Counted from the stretch's first letter, positions 33,473 through 42,846 are shown. The stretch is 64,000 nt of DNA from Pedobacter sp. W3I1 (GCF_030816015.1 NZ_JAUSXN010000001.1:5084001-5148000), one strand, 5' to 3'. Notes: generated by a model not told the origin, from the letters alone. Numbers and translations are program-made.

Positions 33473-34504
33473 CTACAGCGATTTACGCAAGTTCAAATAA
33501 AAAGGCACTGCTACCTTTTCGGTTTTACCAGAGAGAATAAATTCGGCGGCTTGCGCGCCCAGTTGGCTAAAATCAGTCGAAATGGTGGTAATCCCATCTA
33601 AAATAATCCTTTTTAGCGGCGTTTCATTATAAGAAATTACGCCAACATCTTTTCCGATTTTAAGTTTTTGCGCAATTAAACGTTCAATGAGCATTACCAG
33701 ATCGTCTTCCATCAGGTTAATGTATACCTCTCCAGGATTAATTTCTTCGTCTTTAATGTTATGAATTACTTTATGATCGAAAGCATATTGCTGGCAGAAC
33801 CGGTAAAATCCCGTCAGTATTTCGTGTGGGAAATAACTGTTCTTTGGAAAGATAATTTTTAGGGTGCGGTAATGCGAAAGTCGATCCAGGGCCTGTTCCA
33901 GAGCGGCATATATATCCTGTGCAAAGTTTTCGTAAGCTGCAGCGTAATCGCCTGTTACCCCAGGTAAAAGTTTATCCAGGATAACCAGTTTTTCTTTTGG
34001 GATGGTATTGATAATTTCATGTGCATTTTCCCCACCTTCTAAAAAATGTGGGATAATTACAAAGTGTGAATAATCGTCGCGCTTGGCCACGATCATCTTT
34101 TTGAAAAGTGCAAAATCGTTATTGTAGATATAAAAATCAATGGCAGCACGCTCGCCCAGGGTTTTGGTAAAGGAATCGTAAATGATCTTTTTGTGTGTAC
34201 TGAGTTTATTAAAAAGCAAACAAACCTTTAGTTTACGCGAGAAATCGGTATTGATAATAAAATAACCCTTGCCCGGCACAGAATCAACCACCCCAAGTTT
34301 CCGGAGGTTACGGTAACCTTTTTCGGCAGTATCTCTCGACATTTCCAGACTAAAACTCAACTCGTTTATTGAAGGCAACAAACTATTTTTCAGAAGTTTA
34401 CCACTTTCAATAGCGGCCAAAATCGCATTCGTTAACTGCTTGTATTTTGGCGTCGACGAATACTCATCGACGTTAATATAGGGGATTAAATCTTCTGGTT
34501 TCAA
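33473..34504 (-). CDS. GntR-type regulator with LacI-like sugar-binding domain, probable rhamnose regulator
   Basis: A 343-residue protein. Residues 1-75 are a GntR winged helix (KYKQLTNAILAAIESGKL, LPSINELSFSLEMSRDTAEKGYRNLRKLG, PGKGYFI). The rest (about 90-343) resembles a periplasmic-binding-protein-like sugar sensor (VGVISYNETPLKRIILDGITTISTDFSQLGAQAAEFIL). It is the last gene of the rhamnose operon, 42 nt after the kinase gene, so it probably senses rhamnose or a pathway intermediate and controls the operon. The operator candidate at 40712-40741 is a likely target. Confidence 0.9.
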   Translation of the reverse strand: MKPEDLIPYINVDEYSSTPKYKQLTNAILAAIESGKLLKNSLLPSINELSFSLEMSRDTAEKGYRNLRKLGVVDSVPGKGYFIINTDFSRKLKVCLLFNKLSTHKKIIYDSFTKTLGERAAIDFYIYNNDFALFKKMIVAKRDDYSHFVIIPHFLEGGENAHEIINTIPKEKLVILDKLLPGVTGDYAAAYENFAQDIYAALEQALDRLSHYRTLKIIFPKNSYFPHEILTGFYRFCQQYAFDHKVIHNIKDEEINPGEVYINLMEDDLVMLIERLIAQKLKIGKDVGVISYNETPLKRIILDGITTISTDFSQLGAQAAEFILSGKTEKVAVPFYLNLRKSL

Positions 34505-34546
34505 AATGGTTGTATTGATATAGGAAATTCTAATATACGGAAATTC

Positions 34547-35932
34547 CTAAAAATCTATCGTACGTTGTATAGCAGAATAGTATTTTAACTGGATCATATC
34601 CGTTGGTGCAGGATTTTCATTCCAGGCATCATTTATGGCCAAAGCTGTACCTATGGCGGTAGCCTGCGACACCGAAGAGGCATAAACCTCAATGTCTGGA
34701 ATAGAGGTAGCCAACAGGTGCATGTAAATTGCATTTTTACCAAAGCCGCCATCTACGAAAATTCTTTTCACACCACTATTCAGGATTAACCTTAATGAAT
34801 AAATCTGTTGTTTGATTAGGTCAAAGATTAATTGGTGATAAGCTTCTTCAGCCGTTTGAAAAAGATTTAAGTCACGATCAGGAAAGGCAGAACTTGCTGA
34901 AAACCCTTGTTGTTCTTGCTGATTTTCTGGAATTTTATTCGCCAGTTTCAAAATCATCGATGGATTAAACTTCAAATGTTTAAACAGATAAGCTGCACGA
35001 TCGAAATGTTCTGCTATCCGCTTAAGCTGCACCTCGTGCTCATAACCCGCAAAAATACGTGAAGCTTTAACCGCTTTGCCCTTAAAGTGCATGTAACACA
35101 GGCAATCCTGCTTAAGTTCTTCAGCGGTTAAAGGTTCCTGGTTAAAAGGGTTTAAACTGATGCACCAGGTTCCGGTTGAGATGAGCACAAACGGCGTGTT
35201 AAAATTGGCCAGATAAGGAATCAGCGCTGCAGAACTATCGTGCAGGCCAACACCAACTTTTACATTGCTACCTTCGAAGTCAGTTTTAAGGCTGGAATCT
35301 GCAGGGGTAAATGCACCAAATTTCTCGTCTATTTTTTCCGCTGTAACCCAGTGATGATACTGGCTTTTATTGAAATCCCAAAGCTGGGTATGGCAACCAA
35401 TACTGGTAATATCGGCCACGGCTTTACCCGTAATTAAATAACTCAAATATTGAGGCAGGTGTAAAGCCCACTTCACTTTTTTAAATATTTCGGGCTTTTC
35501 ATGCTTCAGGCGATACAATTGCATACCCGAATTTAAACTGCCCAAAATTGGTGAGGCCGTTTCTAACGAAATCTTCTCCTCACCTCCATATGTTTCATAA
35601 AAGGCTTTTTTAAGCGCTTCGGGGTATTCTTTTAAATAGTTATAAAGTGGTGTTAGCGGATTGCCATTTTCGTCGAGATAAACAAAACTGGCGCCATAAG
35701 TAGAAAAATTTATGGCCCTGACATCAAACTCTTTCAACTGCAAAACCTGATGCAGGGAATCGTAAACTGATGAACGCAGGCTTTCGAGATTTTCGCATGG
35801 TTCGCCATCCTCATCAACTGTTTCTACAAAACGTGCAGACCGCTCGTAAACGATACTGTAGTTTTCGTCGATCAGAAACAATTTTTTATTCGTTTTCCCA
35901 ACATCAAATATGGCAATAACAGGTTTAGGCAT
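34547..35932 (-). CDS. rhaB: FGGY-family kinase, probable L-rhamnulokinase
   Basis: A 461-residue FGGY carbohydrate kinase with the N-terminal phosphate loop IFDVGKTNKKLFLID, a mid-region GVGLHDSSAALIPYL and a C-terminal VFDGGFGKNA-type FGGY signature (RIFVDGGFGKNAIYMHLL). It would phosphorylate L-rhamnulose to L-rhamnulose 1-phosphate in the cytoplasm. The family also contains fuculo- and xylulokinases, so the sugar is taken from the operon context: RhaI is 15 nt upstream and the aldolase further upstream. Confidence 0.88.
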   Translation of the reverse strand: MPKPVIAIFDVGKTNKKLFLIDENYSIVYERSARFVETVDEDGEPCENLESLRSSVYDSLHQVLQLKEFDVRAINFSTYGASFVYLDENGNPLTPLYNYLKEYPEALKKAFYETYGGEEKISLETASPILGSLNSGMQLYRLKHEKPEIFKKVKWALHLPQYLSYLITGKAVADITSIGCHTQLWDFNKSQYHHWVTAEKIDEKFGAFTPADSSLKTDFEGSNVKVGVGLHDSSAALIPYLANFNTPFVLISTGTWCISLNPFNQEPLTAEELKQDCLCYMHFKGKAVKASRIFAGYEHEVQLKRIAEHFDRAAYLFKHLKFNPSMILKLANKIPENQQEQQGFSASSAFPDRDLNLFQTAEEAYHQLIFDLIKQQIYSLRLILNSGVKRIFVDGGFGKNAIYMHLLATSIPDIEVYASSVSQATAIGTALAINDAWNENPAPTDMIQLKYYSAIQRTIDF

Positions 35933-35947
35933 TTTCTATTTCTCTAT

Positions 35948-37228
35948 TTACAAACCTGTGGCAACAGTATTTCCTCGGTGATTAACTAACTTATTTCTAA
36001 CTTCTAAACCACGGTATAACGCGATCGGTGATAGGGCCGCCCCAGCTCTTAACCTGGCTTCGGCTACTAAAGCCCTTAAATCGCTACGGAAAGTATGTTG
36101 CAAAATTTCCTGTGCTTTGGCTACATCGTTGTTGTTCTGTGCTTCGTTTAATGCTTTTCTATCAACCAATAGTGCCTGTGCATAGGCGATCATAATGGCT
36201 TCAACAGATTGCAACAAGTCCTCTAATGGATCTTTCACATTGTGTGAAGCATCAATCATCCAACCTAAATCTTTTGCATGGTTCATGCCTTTTGCATCCA
36301 TACCTTCTACCAGTTCGTTAAAAATCAAAAACAATTGGTAAGGTTTAATGCTTCCGGCAGTTAAATCATCATCCCCATATTTAGAATCGTTGAAGTGGAA
36401 ACCACCCAATTTTCCTTCCATTAACAATAAAGCAACAATCTGCTCAATGTTTGCATTAGGCAAATGGTGACCTAAATCCACCAAAGTATAAGCTTTTTTA
36501 CCCAGTTTACTCGCATATAACAGTGATTGTCCCCAATCGCCAACCGTAGTTGAATAAAAATTAGGTTCGAAGGCTTTGTACTCCACAAACATTTTCCAAT
36601 CTTCTGGCAGTGCTGAATAGATTTCTTGCAGACTTTCTAATGTATTTTCGAAAGCTTTACGGAAATTAAGCTGACCAGGGAAACAAGAACCATCGGCTAG
36701 CCAAACGGTTAATGCATCAGATCCTAGCGCAATACCGTGTTTAATTACTTCTATATTATGCTCAATCGCCTGTTTACGGATGTTTTTATTTACATTCTGT
36801 AACGAACCAAATTTATAGCTATGTGCAGAACCTGCCTGATCTTGAAAGGTATTCGAGTTCATGGCATCAAATTTTAAACCATAGCCAGATGCCAAAGTTT
36901 TTAACGCTTCTGCATTTTGAGGGATATCCCATGGAATGTGAAGTGAAATTGCTCCACTTGCACCGTTAAGGGCATGTAGCAGACCAACATCTTCAATTTT
37001 TTCTTCAATGGTACGAGGTTCACCACCGGTAATGGCAAAACGGCCAAAACGTGTTCCACCGGTACCTAAAGCCCAGCTTGGAATGGCAATCTGAAAATCA
37101 ACCAGTTTCTGGATTACGCTTTCTAGATCAACGTGTGACCAATCTTCTTTTAGAAAAGAAAGTTTACGCTGATGTGAGGTTAAAAGGGAGTCGTTATGTT
37201 TTTCTATCTGGTTCTGCTCGATATTCAT
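35948..37228 (-). CDS. rhaI: L-rhamnose isomerase (L-rhamnose catabolism isomerase type)
   Basis: A 426-residue TIM-barrel isomerase with metal-ligand motifs VDLGHHLPNANIEQ, GGFHFNDSKYGDDDL and MIDASHNVKDPLED. The type matches the L-rhamnose isomerase of Pseudomonas stutzeri, a xylose-isomerase-like enzyme distinct from E. coli RhaA. It converts L-rhamnose to L-rhamnulose. It sits between the kinase and the aldolase/dehydrogenase in the operon; a 201-bp repeat-bearing gap separates it from the latter. Confidence 0.93.
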   Translation of the reverse strand: MNIEQNQIEKHNDSLLTSHQRKLSFLKEDWSHVDLESVIQKLVDFQIAIPSWALGTGGTRFGRFAITGGEPRTIEEKIEDVGLLHALNGASGAISLHIPWDIPQNAEALKTLASGYGLKFDAMNSNTFQDQAGSAHSYKFGSLQNVNKNIRKQAIEHNIEVIKHGIALGSDALTVWLADGSCFPGQLNFRKAFENTLESLQEIYSALPEDWKMFVEYKAFEPNFYSTTVGDWGQSLLYASKLGKKAYTLVDLGHHLPNANIEQIVALLLMEGKLGGFHFNDSKYGDDDLTAGSIKPYQLFLIFNELVEGMDAKGMNHAKDLGWMIDASHNVKDPLEDLLQSVEAIMIAYAQALLVDRKALNEAQNNNDVAKAQEILQHTFRSDLRALVAEARLRAGAALSPIALYRGLEVRNKLVNHRGNTVATGL

Positions 37229-37262
37229 GAGAATATTTGGTTTTTGTTAGGTTAATTATTTT

Positions 37263-37428
37263 GGCGATGCAATCGCCGTTCTCACTCATCCTCGTTTCAA
37301 ACGAGGACGATTATTCATTAATGTTTTAAAGTTATTTTCGGTCTGTGATAAACACAGACCGATTGAACAACTTACTAAAACTGAATTTGTTGCGTTTTGC
37401 CATGGTCTGTGTCTCCACGGACCATTGT
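37263..37428. repeat. Three hairpins in the rhaE-rhaI gap
   Basis: Three inverted repeats: a CATCCTCGTTT/AAACGAGGAC unit (about 37286-37312, copy 3 of that repeat); a perfect 10-bp pair TCGGTCTGTG/CACAGACCGA (37338-37347 and 37353-37362); and a near-perfect pair ATGGTCTGTG/CACGGACCAT (about 37403-37427) just after the rhaE stop. None has a T-tract. They may set segmental mRNA stability or be REP-like repeats. Confidence 0.6.
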
Positions 37429-37429
37429 G

Positions 37430-39550
37430 CTATCTCACAAATGCCATGGCTACCCCGCCATCAACATTTAAAACATTTCCCGTTGATTTGTGCAACAAGC
37501 CACCCACAAAGGCGAAACAGGCATTGGCAATATCATCTGGTAATATGATCTGGTTCAATAAGGTACGTTTTGCGTAATAAGCGGGCAACTCTGCAACGGT
37601 AATACCATAAGCTTTTGCGCGGCCTTCAGCCCAACCGCCTGCCCAGATATTGCTGTCGCTGATTACAGCATCAGGGTTAACCACATTTACACGGATATTA
37701 TCGGCCCCCAATTCGGCAGCATTTAATCTGCTTAAATGTAATTGAGCTGCTTTTGCACTGCCATAACCCGCATTGTTTGGTCCGCTTACCAAAGCGTTCT
37801 TACTTACAATATTAATGATATCGCCGCCAATATTCTGCTTTTGCATCGTATTTGTTGCAGCCTGAGTAATAAAAAACTGGCCTTTTACCAAAACATCATA
37901 TAATAAATCCCAATCTTTCTCGGTATGATCAGCAATGGTTTTAGAAATCGATAATCCTGCATTGTTTACAATAATATCTACCCCACCGAAAGCCAGAGCT
38001 GCCGAATCGAAAGCTTGTTTAATATCTGCTTCGCTGGTTACATTTAAAATTGCGGTGCTGTAAGAATCCTTACCGAACAGGTTTGCAAATTCCTTGCCTG
38101 CTTCCTCTAAACGTTCGGCATTCATGTCGTTTAAGATCACCACGCCACCTTCAGCAACAAACTTTTTAGCAATCGCCTTACCAATTCCGCCGGCACTGCC
38201 TGTAATCAGTGCAATTTTACCTGTTAAGGGTTTTGGCTTTGGCATGCGCTGTAATTTTGCCTCTTCCAACAACCAATATTCGATGTTAAAAGCTTCCTGA
38301 TGTGGTAATGAAGTGTATTCAGAAACCGCCTCAGCACCTTTCATTACATTAATGGCGTTGATGTAGAATTCTGCAGCAACCCTTGCTGTTTGTTTATCTT
38401 TAGAGAAGGTAAACATTCCGATTCCAGGATACAAAATAACTACCGGGTTGGTATCGCGGATTGCCGGACTGTTTGCATGTTTACAGGCTTCGTAATAAGC
38501 GGTGTACATGGCCCTATAAGCTTCGAAAGCAGGCTCAAGCGTTTCTTTTAGTGCTTTAACATCCGATAAATCAGCATCACTGGCTAAAGTTAAAACAAGC
38601 GGACTGATTTTAGTTCTTAAAAAGTGATCGGGACAACTGGTCCCCATTGGAGCAAGACGATCAAGATCGTTAGAATTGATGAATTCTAACACACGGCTGT
38701 CATCGGTAAAATGACCAATCATGTGCTGTTTAGAAGAGCATAAACCGCGCAAAACAGGTGCTAAAGCAGCAGCTTGTTTTTTACGTTGATCTGCCGCTGC
38801 ACTTTCAATCTTTTGTCCACCAAAAACAGGACCTTTCTTGCCGTAATTCTGGTTGAGGTAATCAGAACAGATTTCGATTACTTCTAAAGTATTCAGGTAA
38901 CTTTCGTAAGCCGTATCACCCCAGGTAAACAAACCGTGTGAGCCTAACATAATGCCGCGGATGCCTGGATTTTCATCTAAACACTGCTTTAACTGCAAGC
39001 CTAGTTCAAAACCTGGTTTTTTCCATTCTACCCAACCAATGGTACCGCCAAATAATTCTTCAGTAATTTTTTTACCGTCTTTAGCCGCAGCAATAGCAAT
39101 GGCCGCATCAGGGTGTAAGTGATCGATATGCGCAAACGGTAGAAAACCATGCAAAGGTGTATCGATTGATGGTGCTTTAGAACTTAAATCGAAAATGCAG
39201 TGGTTAAATAATTCAACCATTTCATCCTCATGTTCTACTCCACGATAAATATTTTTCAAGCTACGTAAACGATCAACATATAATGCTGCAAGGCCACTTT
39301 TCTTTAAGGTACCTAAATCGCCGCCTGAACCTTTTACCCACATTACTTCGGTTTCTAAACCTGTAAGGGGATCTTTTTCCAATACTTTACATGAGGTATT
39401 TCCACCTCCATAATTGGTTAAGCGTAAATCTGCACCCAATAAATTAGAGCGATAAATTAAAAGGGCAACTTCATCTCCAGCCAGTTTTGCGGCTTCTTCT
39501 TCATCCCACAGGTAGCTTACGTGCTTATAACTTTTCGTATCGATTGACAT
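37430..39550 (-). CDS. Bifunctional L-rhamnulose-1-phosphate aldolase / L-lactaldehyde dehydrogenase
   Basis: A 706-residue fusion. The N-terminal half is a class II aldolase (zinc histidines in PFAHIDHLHPDA, plus MLGSHGLFTWG). From about residue 435 a short-chain dehydrogenase follows (LITGSAGGIGKAIAKKF, NNAGLS, and the Tyr-xxx-Lys pair in GYGSAKAAQ). It splits L-rhamnulose 1-phosphate into DHAP and L-lactaldehyde and oxidises the latter, or reduces it. This fused form occurs in the rhamnose pathway of many bacteria. It lies 28 nt after rhaT. Confidence 0.95.
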   Translation of the reverse strand: MSIDTKSYKHVSYLWDEEEAAKLAGDEVALLIYRSNLLGADLRLTNYGGGNTSCKVLEKDPLTGLETEVMWVKGSGGDLGTLKKSGLAALYVDRLRSLKNIYRGVEHEDEMVELFNHCIFDLSSKAPSIDTPLHGFLPFAHIDHLHPDAAIAIAAAKDGKKITEELFGGTIGWVEWKKPGFELGLQLKQCLDENPGIRGIMLGSHGLFTWGDTAYESYLNTLEVIEICSDYLNQNYGKKGPVFGGQKIESAAADQRKKQAAALAPVLRGLCSSKQHMIGHFTDDSRVLEFINSNDLDRLAPMGTSCPDHFLRTKISPLVLTLASDADLSDVKALKETLEPAFEAYRAMYTAYYEACKHANSPAIRDTNPVVILYPGIGMFTFSKDKQTARVAAEFYINAINVMKGAEAVSEYTSLPHQEAFNIEYWLLEEAKLQRMPKPKPLTGKIALITGSAGGIGKAIAKKFVAEGGVVILNDMNAERLEEAGKEFANLFGKDSYSTAILNVTSEADIKQAFDSAALAFGGVDIIVNNAGLSISKTIADHTEKDWDLLYDVLVKGQFFITQAATNTMQKQNIGGDIINIVSKNALVSGPNNAGYGSAKAAQLHLSRLNAAELGADNIRVNVVNPDAVISDSNIWAGGWAEGRAKAYGITVAELPAYYAKRTLLNQIILPDDIANACFAFVGGLLHKSTGNVLNVDGGVAMAFVR

Positions 39551-39578
39551 TCTTATATTCTATTTAAATTTTTATTTA

Positions 39579-40673
39579 TTATCCTTTTATTCTATTACCA
39601 TAACCTACAATGAGTACCGAAATGATGATGGTTAAAATACCCGCCAAAACTGTAATCAATGTTTTTCTGGATACACCTTTCCACTCTTTTAATACCAGTC
39701 CCCAAACATTGGCGATTAAAATGATAAAGGCCATGTGCAGAATCCACGAACTGGCGCCATTGCCTATTTTACTTTCGCCCATGCCGTAGAAAAAGAACTG
39801 TAAAAACCATGTAGTACCTGCCAGGGCAGAAAAAATATAGTTTTTTAACAGAGGCGTTTTTGCATTGGTATAATCGCCAAATGTTTTATTCCTTGCATTT
39901 AATACCATACACCAGATAAAGTTGGTGGTTAGGCCTCCCCAAAGCACAATTACATAAGTAACGTTGTTCTGGAACAAAAAATTACCCGTTTCAGCAGGAT
40001 TCGCTGCTTTCCAGATGGCGTTCGCCGCATCGGCCATTGGTTTCCCGGCTTCGATGCCGAAATTGAAACAGGCACTTAAAACACCCGATACAATACCAAC
40101 GAATAAACCAAGGCCAAACTTATATTCTGTTTTCACCTCCATTCCATGCGGATCGGTAACATCAGATTTCATTTCCTTTTCTTTCATCATGCCTGCCTTA
40201 CCGCAGATGATAATCCCAACAACACAGACCAAAAGCCCCAGCAATACCATGCGGCCCCAATCGGTGTGTAGAAACATGGTAAAAGTATCTTTACCTGCCT
40301 GAGGAAAAAAATCGAAGTAAATAGAGGGCAGGATTGAGCCCAAAACCATACAAAGCCCTAAAATGATACTACTTCCTAACGATACACCCAGATAACGAAC
40401 GCCTAAACCATAGGTTAAGCCTCCTATACCCCAAAGCACACCAAAAAAATAGGTTAGCCATAAAATACTACCGTTGGTACTGGTGATAATTGCCGTAAAA
40501 TTCGGGATGGTTAAAAAAGCAGCAAGTGGCGGAACGATTAACCAGGAGAAGATTCCCCCAACAATCCAGTAACTTTCCCAGGCCCAGCCTTTAACTTTTT
40601 TGTAAGGAATATAAAAACTTCCGGAGGCAAAACCACCGAAGAAATGAAAAATTACACCTAAAATTGCTTGCAT
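39579..40673 (-). CDS. rhaT: L-rhamnose/proton symporter
   Basis: A 364-residue protein with about ten membrane helices. It starts MQAILGVIFHFFGGFASGSFYIPYKKVKGWAWESYW, the RhaT N-terminal signature, and shows PNFTAII and GGLTYGLGVRYLGVSLGSSIILG loops. E. coli RhaT has 344 residues. It imports L-rhamnose by proton symport and is the first gene of the operon. The upstream region holds a candidate operator (40712-40741) and a near-consensus -7 box (TATTTTAG, about 40705-40698 on the minus strand). Confidence 0.95.
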   Translation of the reverse strand: MQAILGVIFHFFGGFASGSFYIPYKKVKGWAWESYWIVGGIFSWLIVPPLAAFLTIPNFTAIITSTNGSILWLTYFFGVLWGIGGLTYGLGVRYLGVSLGSSIILGLCMVLGSILPSIYFDFFPQAGKDTFTMFLHTDWGRMVLLGLLVCVVGIIICGKAGMMKEKEMKSDVTDPHGMEVKTEYKFGLGLFVGIVSGVLSACFNFGIEAGKPMADAANAIWKAANPAETGNFLFQNNVTYVIVLWGGLTTNFIWCMVLNARNKTFGDYTNAKTPLLKNYIFSALAGTTWFLQFFFYGMGESKIGNGASSWILHMAFIILIANVWGLVLKEWKGVSRKTLITVLAGILTIIISVLIVGYGNRIKG

Positions 40674-40711
40674 GCGCTATTAATATATTTGGTTGCTCTA
40701 AAATAGAATAT

Positions 40712-40741
40712 ACAGTAATTTTAACTGTTATGCACTGTTAT
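40712..40741. promoter_or_regulatory. Candidate operator upstream of rhaT
   Basis: Contains the imperfect palindrome ACAGTAATTTTAACTGT (40712-40728) and a second ACTGTTAT half-site (40734-40741) exactly 10 bp after the first (40724-40731). Three similarly spaced ACTGT/ACAGT half-sites on one face of the helix fit cooperative binding by the GntR/LacI-like regulator at the end of the operon. Binding is inferred. Confidence 0.5.
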
Positions 40742-40907
40742 GGATGTGAAATAATTTGGTACCTGGAAGACAGAATTAGAGAGTCTGGAGACAGAAGACC
40801 GAGGTCAGGAGTTATAGTGCAGAAAAACAAATGCCAGTTCTTTTTTGAATATGCTTTCTCTCCTGGCTATATTGGTTGTGTGTTGATCAGCACGGGCAAT
40901 AATTTTC

Positions 40908-41062
40908 GTGGTGTTAGATGTTACCATCTGACACATATTAAGATCTTAAAGTTCTAATTATCTAGTTCAGGTTATTAAGTATTTCTTGTGGTGTCAGATG
41001 TTACCATCTGGCACATATTAAGATCTTAAAATTCTAATTATCTAGTTCAGGTTATTAAGTAT
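40908..41062. repeat. Tandem 75-bp repeat, 80-bp period, with GATGTTACCATC palindrome
   Basis: Two near-identical units (40908-40982 and 40988-41062) start with GTGGTGTyAGATG, TTAC, CATCTG-CAC and end GTTCAGGTTATTAAGTAT. The GGTGTCAGATG-TTAC-CATCTGGCAC core is palindromic. A third partial copy of the core lies at about 41478-41500 (GCAAGATGTTACCACCTGGC). Confidence 0.75.
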
Positions 41063-41099
41063 AAATCCTTCTTTTTTTAGAAAAAGAAAGGACAGCATT

Positions 41100-41500
41100 T
41101 CATAGGTGCTGTAGTCCCGCCATTTGCTTTATCCCGATTGAAAATAATCAGGATGCCCGCTACTGTCGGGTTTAGTTAACAAAAGCCTGTTCGAAACAAC
41201 CCCACGTTTATTATTGAAGGATGAAAGATTAAGTTCCTTGCACCAGCCTGGGTTAAATAAACCCGATTGCCGGGAAGAGCTTCCGATCCTTCATCGAAAC
41301 TCGAACCAAAAGCGGGGCTGAAATTGCCAAAAGCACAGAACCAATCATTTCCTATTAACCCGAATTAGATTATTTATATGAGCCAACTGGCAAGACGAAA
41401 GAGATTGCTTCCCCGAAAAAGTCGGGGCAGGCTCTCGTTCCTTCTCGAAAAGACGAAAAAAGGGCGTCATTTCTGGTGCAAGATGTTACCACCTGGCACG
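41100..41500. repeat. Repeat-like non-coding module between rhaT and the hydrolase
   Basis: A mixed stretch without open reading frames, containing short GC-rich patches such as CCCGCTACTGTCGGGTTTAG and AAAAGTCGGGGCAGGC, ending in a partial copy of the ATG-TTAC-CAT palindrome. Its style resembles 54585-54870. Such modules look like dispersed Bacteroidota intergenic sequence, but I could not test copy number. Confidence 0.45.
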
Positions 41501-41502
41501 AT

Positions 41503-42360
41503 TTATAGCATTGGAAGCGCATAAATTCTCTTGACAACATCATCAATTACCTCAAGCGATCTGAGAATTTTATAATGTCCTACATCTTCAAATGATTTTG
41601 ATTTTATGGCAGGATATTTATCCAGGAATTCTTTTAGAAATGAATAAGGAGAAATATGATCGGCAGGATCGAATGCCAGGAAATGATCAATCGCGGTGCT
41701 TAGCTGATATAGGTTAGTCAGATTAAAGTGACTGGCTGAAACGGGAAACTCTTTTGCAAAATTATCAAAAAAGAGATCCTGGTGTTTAGCACCAATGTTT
41801 ACCGAATCTAAACTCTGTTCGAAATTTTCTTTTAGCCTGATCAATGGCGCAATGCTGATGAGCAGATGGGGAGTTATCTCCAGTTCTTGCAGCGCAATTA
41901 CATTAGCCATCCCGCCAAGCGAATGACCGATCAGAACATCAGGCTGCGCATAATTTAAGGCAATAGATTTTACCGAACCGGCATACAACATCAGGTTGGA
42001 AAATTCAGAGATTGAACTTCCGTTGCCAGGTGCATCAAAAGCGATTATTTCCAGGTCATCTATTTTCAGGAGTTCAATGATCAACTCATAAAAGTCTAAA
42101 GCTTTTGAGGCCCAGCCATGCGCAAGTAACACTTTACGTTTTCCATTTCCCCAACTGAAGCAGTTAATAGTTACATCAGAATGGGCGAAATAAGTATCAA
42201 AAACCTCAAGGCTAAATTGTTTTGATGCAGCCACCAGTTGTTCCTGATGCAGGCGCAAAGGCATTTTAGGTGAGTAAAAAATAAATTCGCGCATTAGCGC
42301 TGCTTCAGGTGCTGCCTGTGTTAACTTCAGCTCGTTTACAATCTGTTTTAGCCTTTTCAA
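41503..42360 (-). CDS. Alpha/beta hydrolase
   Basis: A 285-residue alpha/beta-hydrolase with the nucleophile elbow IGHSLGGMAN, an oxyanion loop LAHGWASKALDFY and a C-terminal catalytic histidine in VGHYKI. No signal peptide is evident. The substrate is not predictable. A MazG-like gene precedes it by 18 nt on the same strand, so they may share a transcript. Confidence 0.88.
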   Translation of the reverse strand: MKRLKQIVNELKLTQAAPEAALMREFIFYSPKMPLRLHQEQLVAASKQFSLEVFDTYFAHSDVTINCFSWGNGKRKVLLAHGWASKALDFYELIIELLKIDDLEIIAFDAPGNGSSISEFSNLMLYAGSVKSIALNYAQPDVLIGHSLGGMANVIALQELEITPHLLISIAPLIRLKENFEQSLDSVNIGAKHQDLFFDNFAKEFPVSASHFNLTNLYQLSTAIDHFLAFDPADHISPYSFLKEFLDKYPAIKSKSFEDVGHYKILRSLEVIDDVVKRIYALPML

Positions 42361-42378
42361 TTAGCGCTGATTTATGTG

Positions 42379-42846
42379 TTAAACCAAATGTGATTTTAAA
42401 TCAGCTGGAGAATAGTTGATTGATTTTAAAGTCTTGTCGTCAGATTTCCTGAACACCAAAAACAGTCCGTCAATTTCTTTGTAATATGATTCGGTCTGAT
42501 CTTTATCTAAGTAAAATTGAATGGTTTGTTCAGCTTCTTCTACGGTTTTGCAGGCTTTGCTCATATTCGAGCGGTGAACTTCATCAAATAAAGTCTTAAA
42601 TTTCACGCCCAAACCAAACTCATGGATAGCACCAGCCAAAACATACTGCAGATCGCAAAGGGCATCGGCCACTTCTACCAGGTCATCATTTTCTACAGCT
42701 TCCTGTAATTCTTTCAACTCTTCGGCTAAAAGCGAAATACGCAAATTGGCTCTCTGTTTTGAAGGAATAACCGGACTTTCTAAAATAGGGTGTTTAAAGG
42801 TAGTGTGAAATTCTGCAACCTGGTTTAACGAATTCGTTTCTTGCAT
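42379..42846 (-). CDS. MazG-like nucleotide pyrophosphohydrolase-fold protein
   Basis: A 155-residue helical protein with the all-alpha NTP-pyrophosphatase motifs EELKELQEAVENDDLVE and ADALCDLQYVLAGA (the EExxE and ExxD metal-binding pattern). Relatives hydrolyse (d)NTPs to monophosphates or act on phosphoribosyl-ATP. ATG 42846 is supported by position. A -7-like box (TAAGTTTG, minus 42882-42875) lies 29 nt upstream. Confidence 0.85.
   Translation of the reverse strand: MQETNSLNQVAEFHTTFKHPILESPVIPSKQRANLRISLLAEELKELQEAVENDDLVEVADALCDLQYVLAGAIHEFGLGVKFKTLFDEVHRSNMSKACKTVEEAEQTIQFYLDKDQTESYYKEIDGLFLVFRKSDDKTLKSINYSPADLKSHLV

Noticed and set aside
40664..40957. Plus-strand open frame upstream of rhaT
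   Set aside because: It runs through the operator candidate and the tandem repeat; composition is not coding-like.
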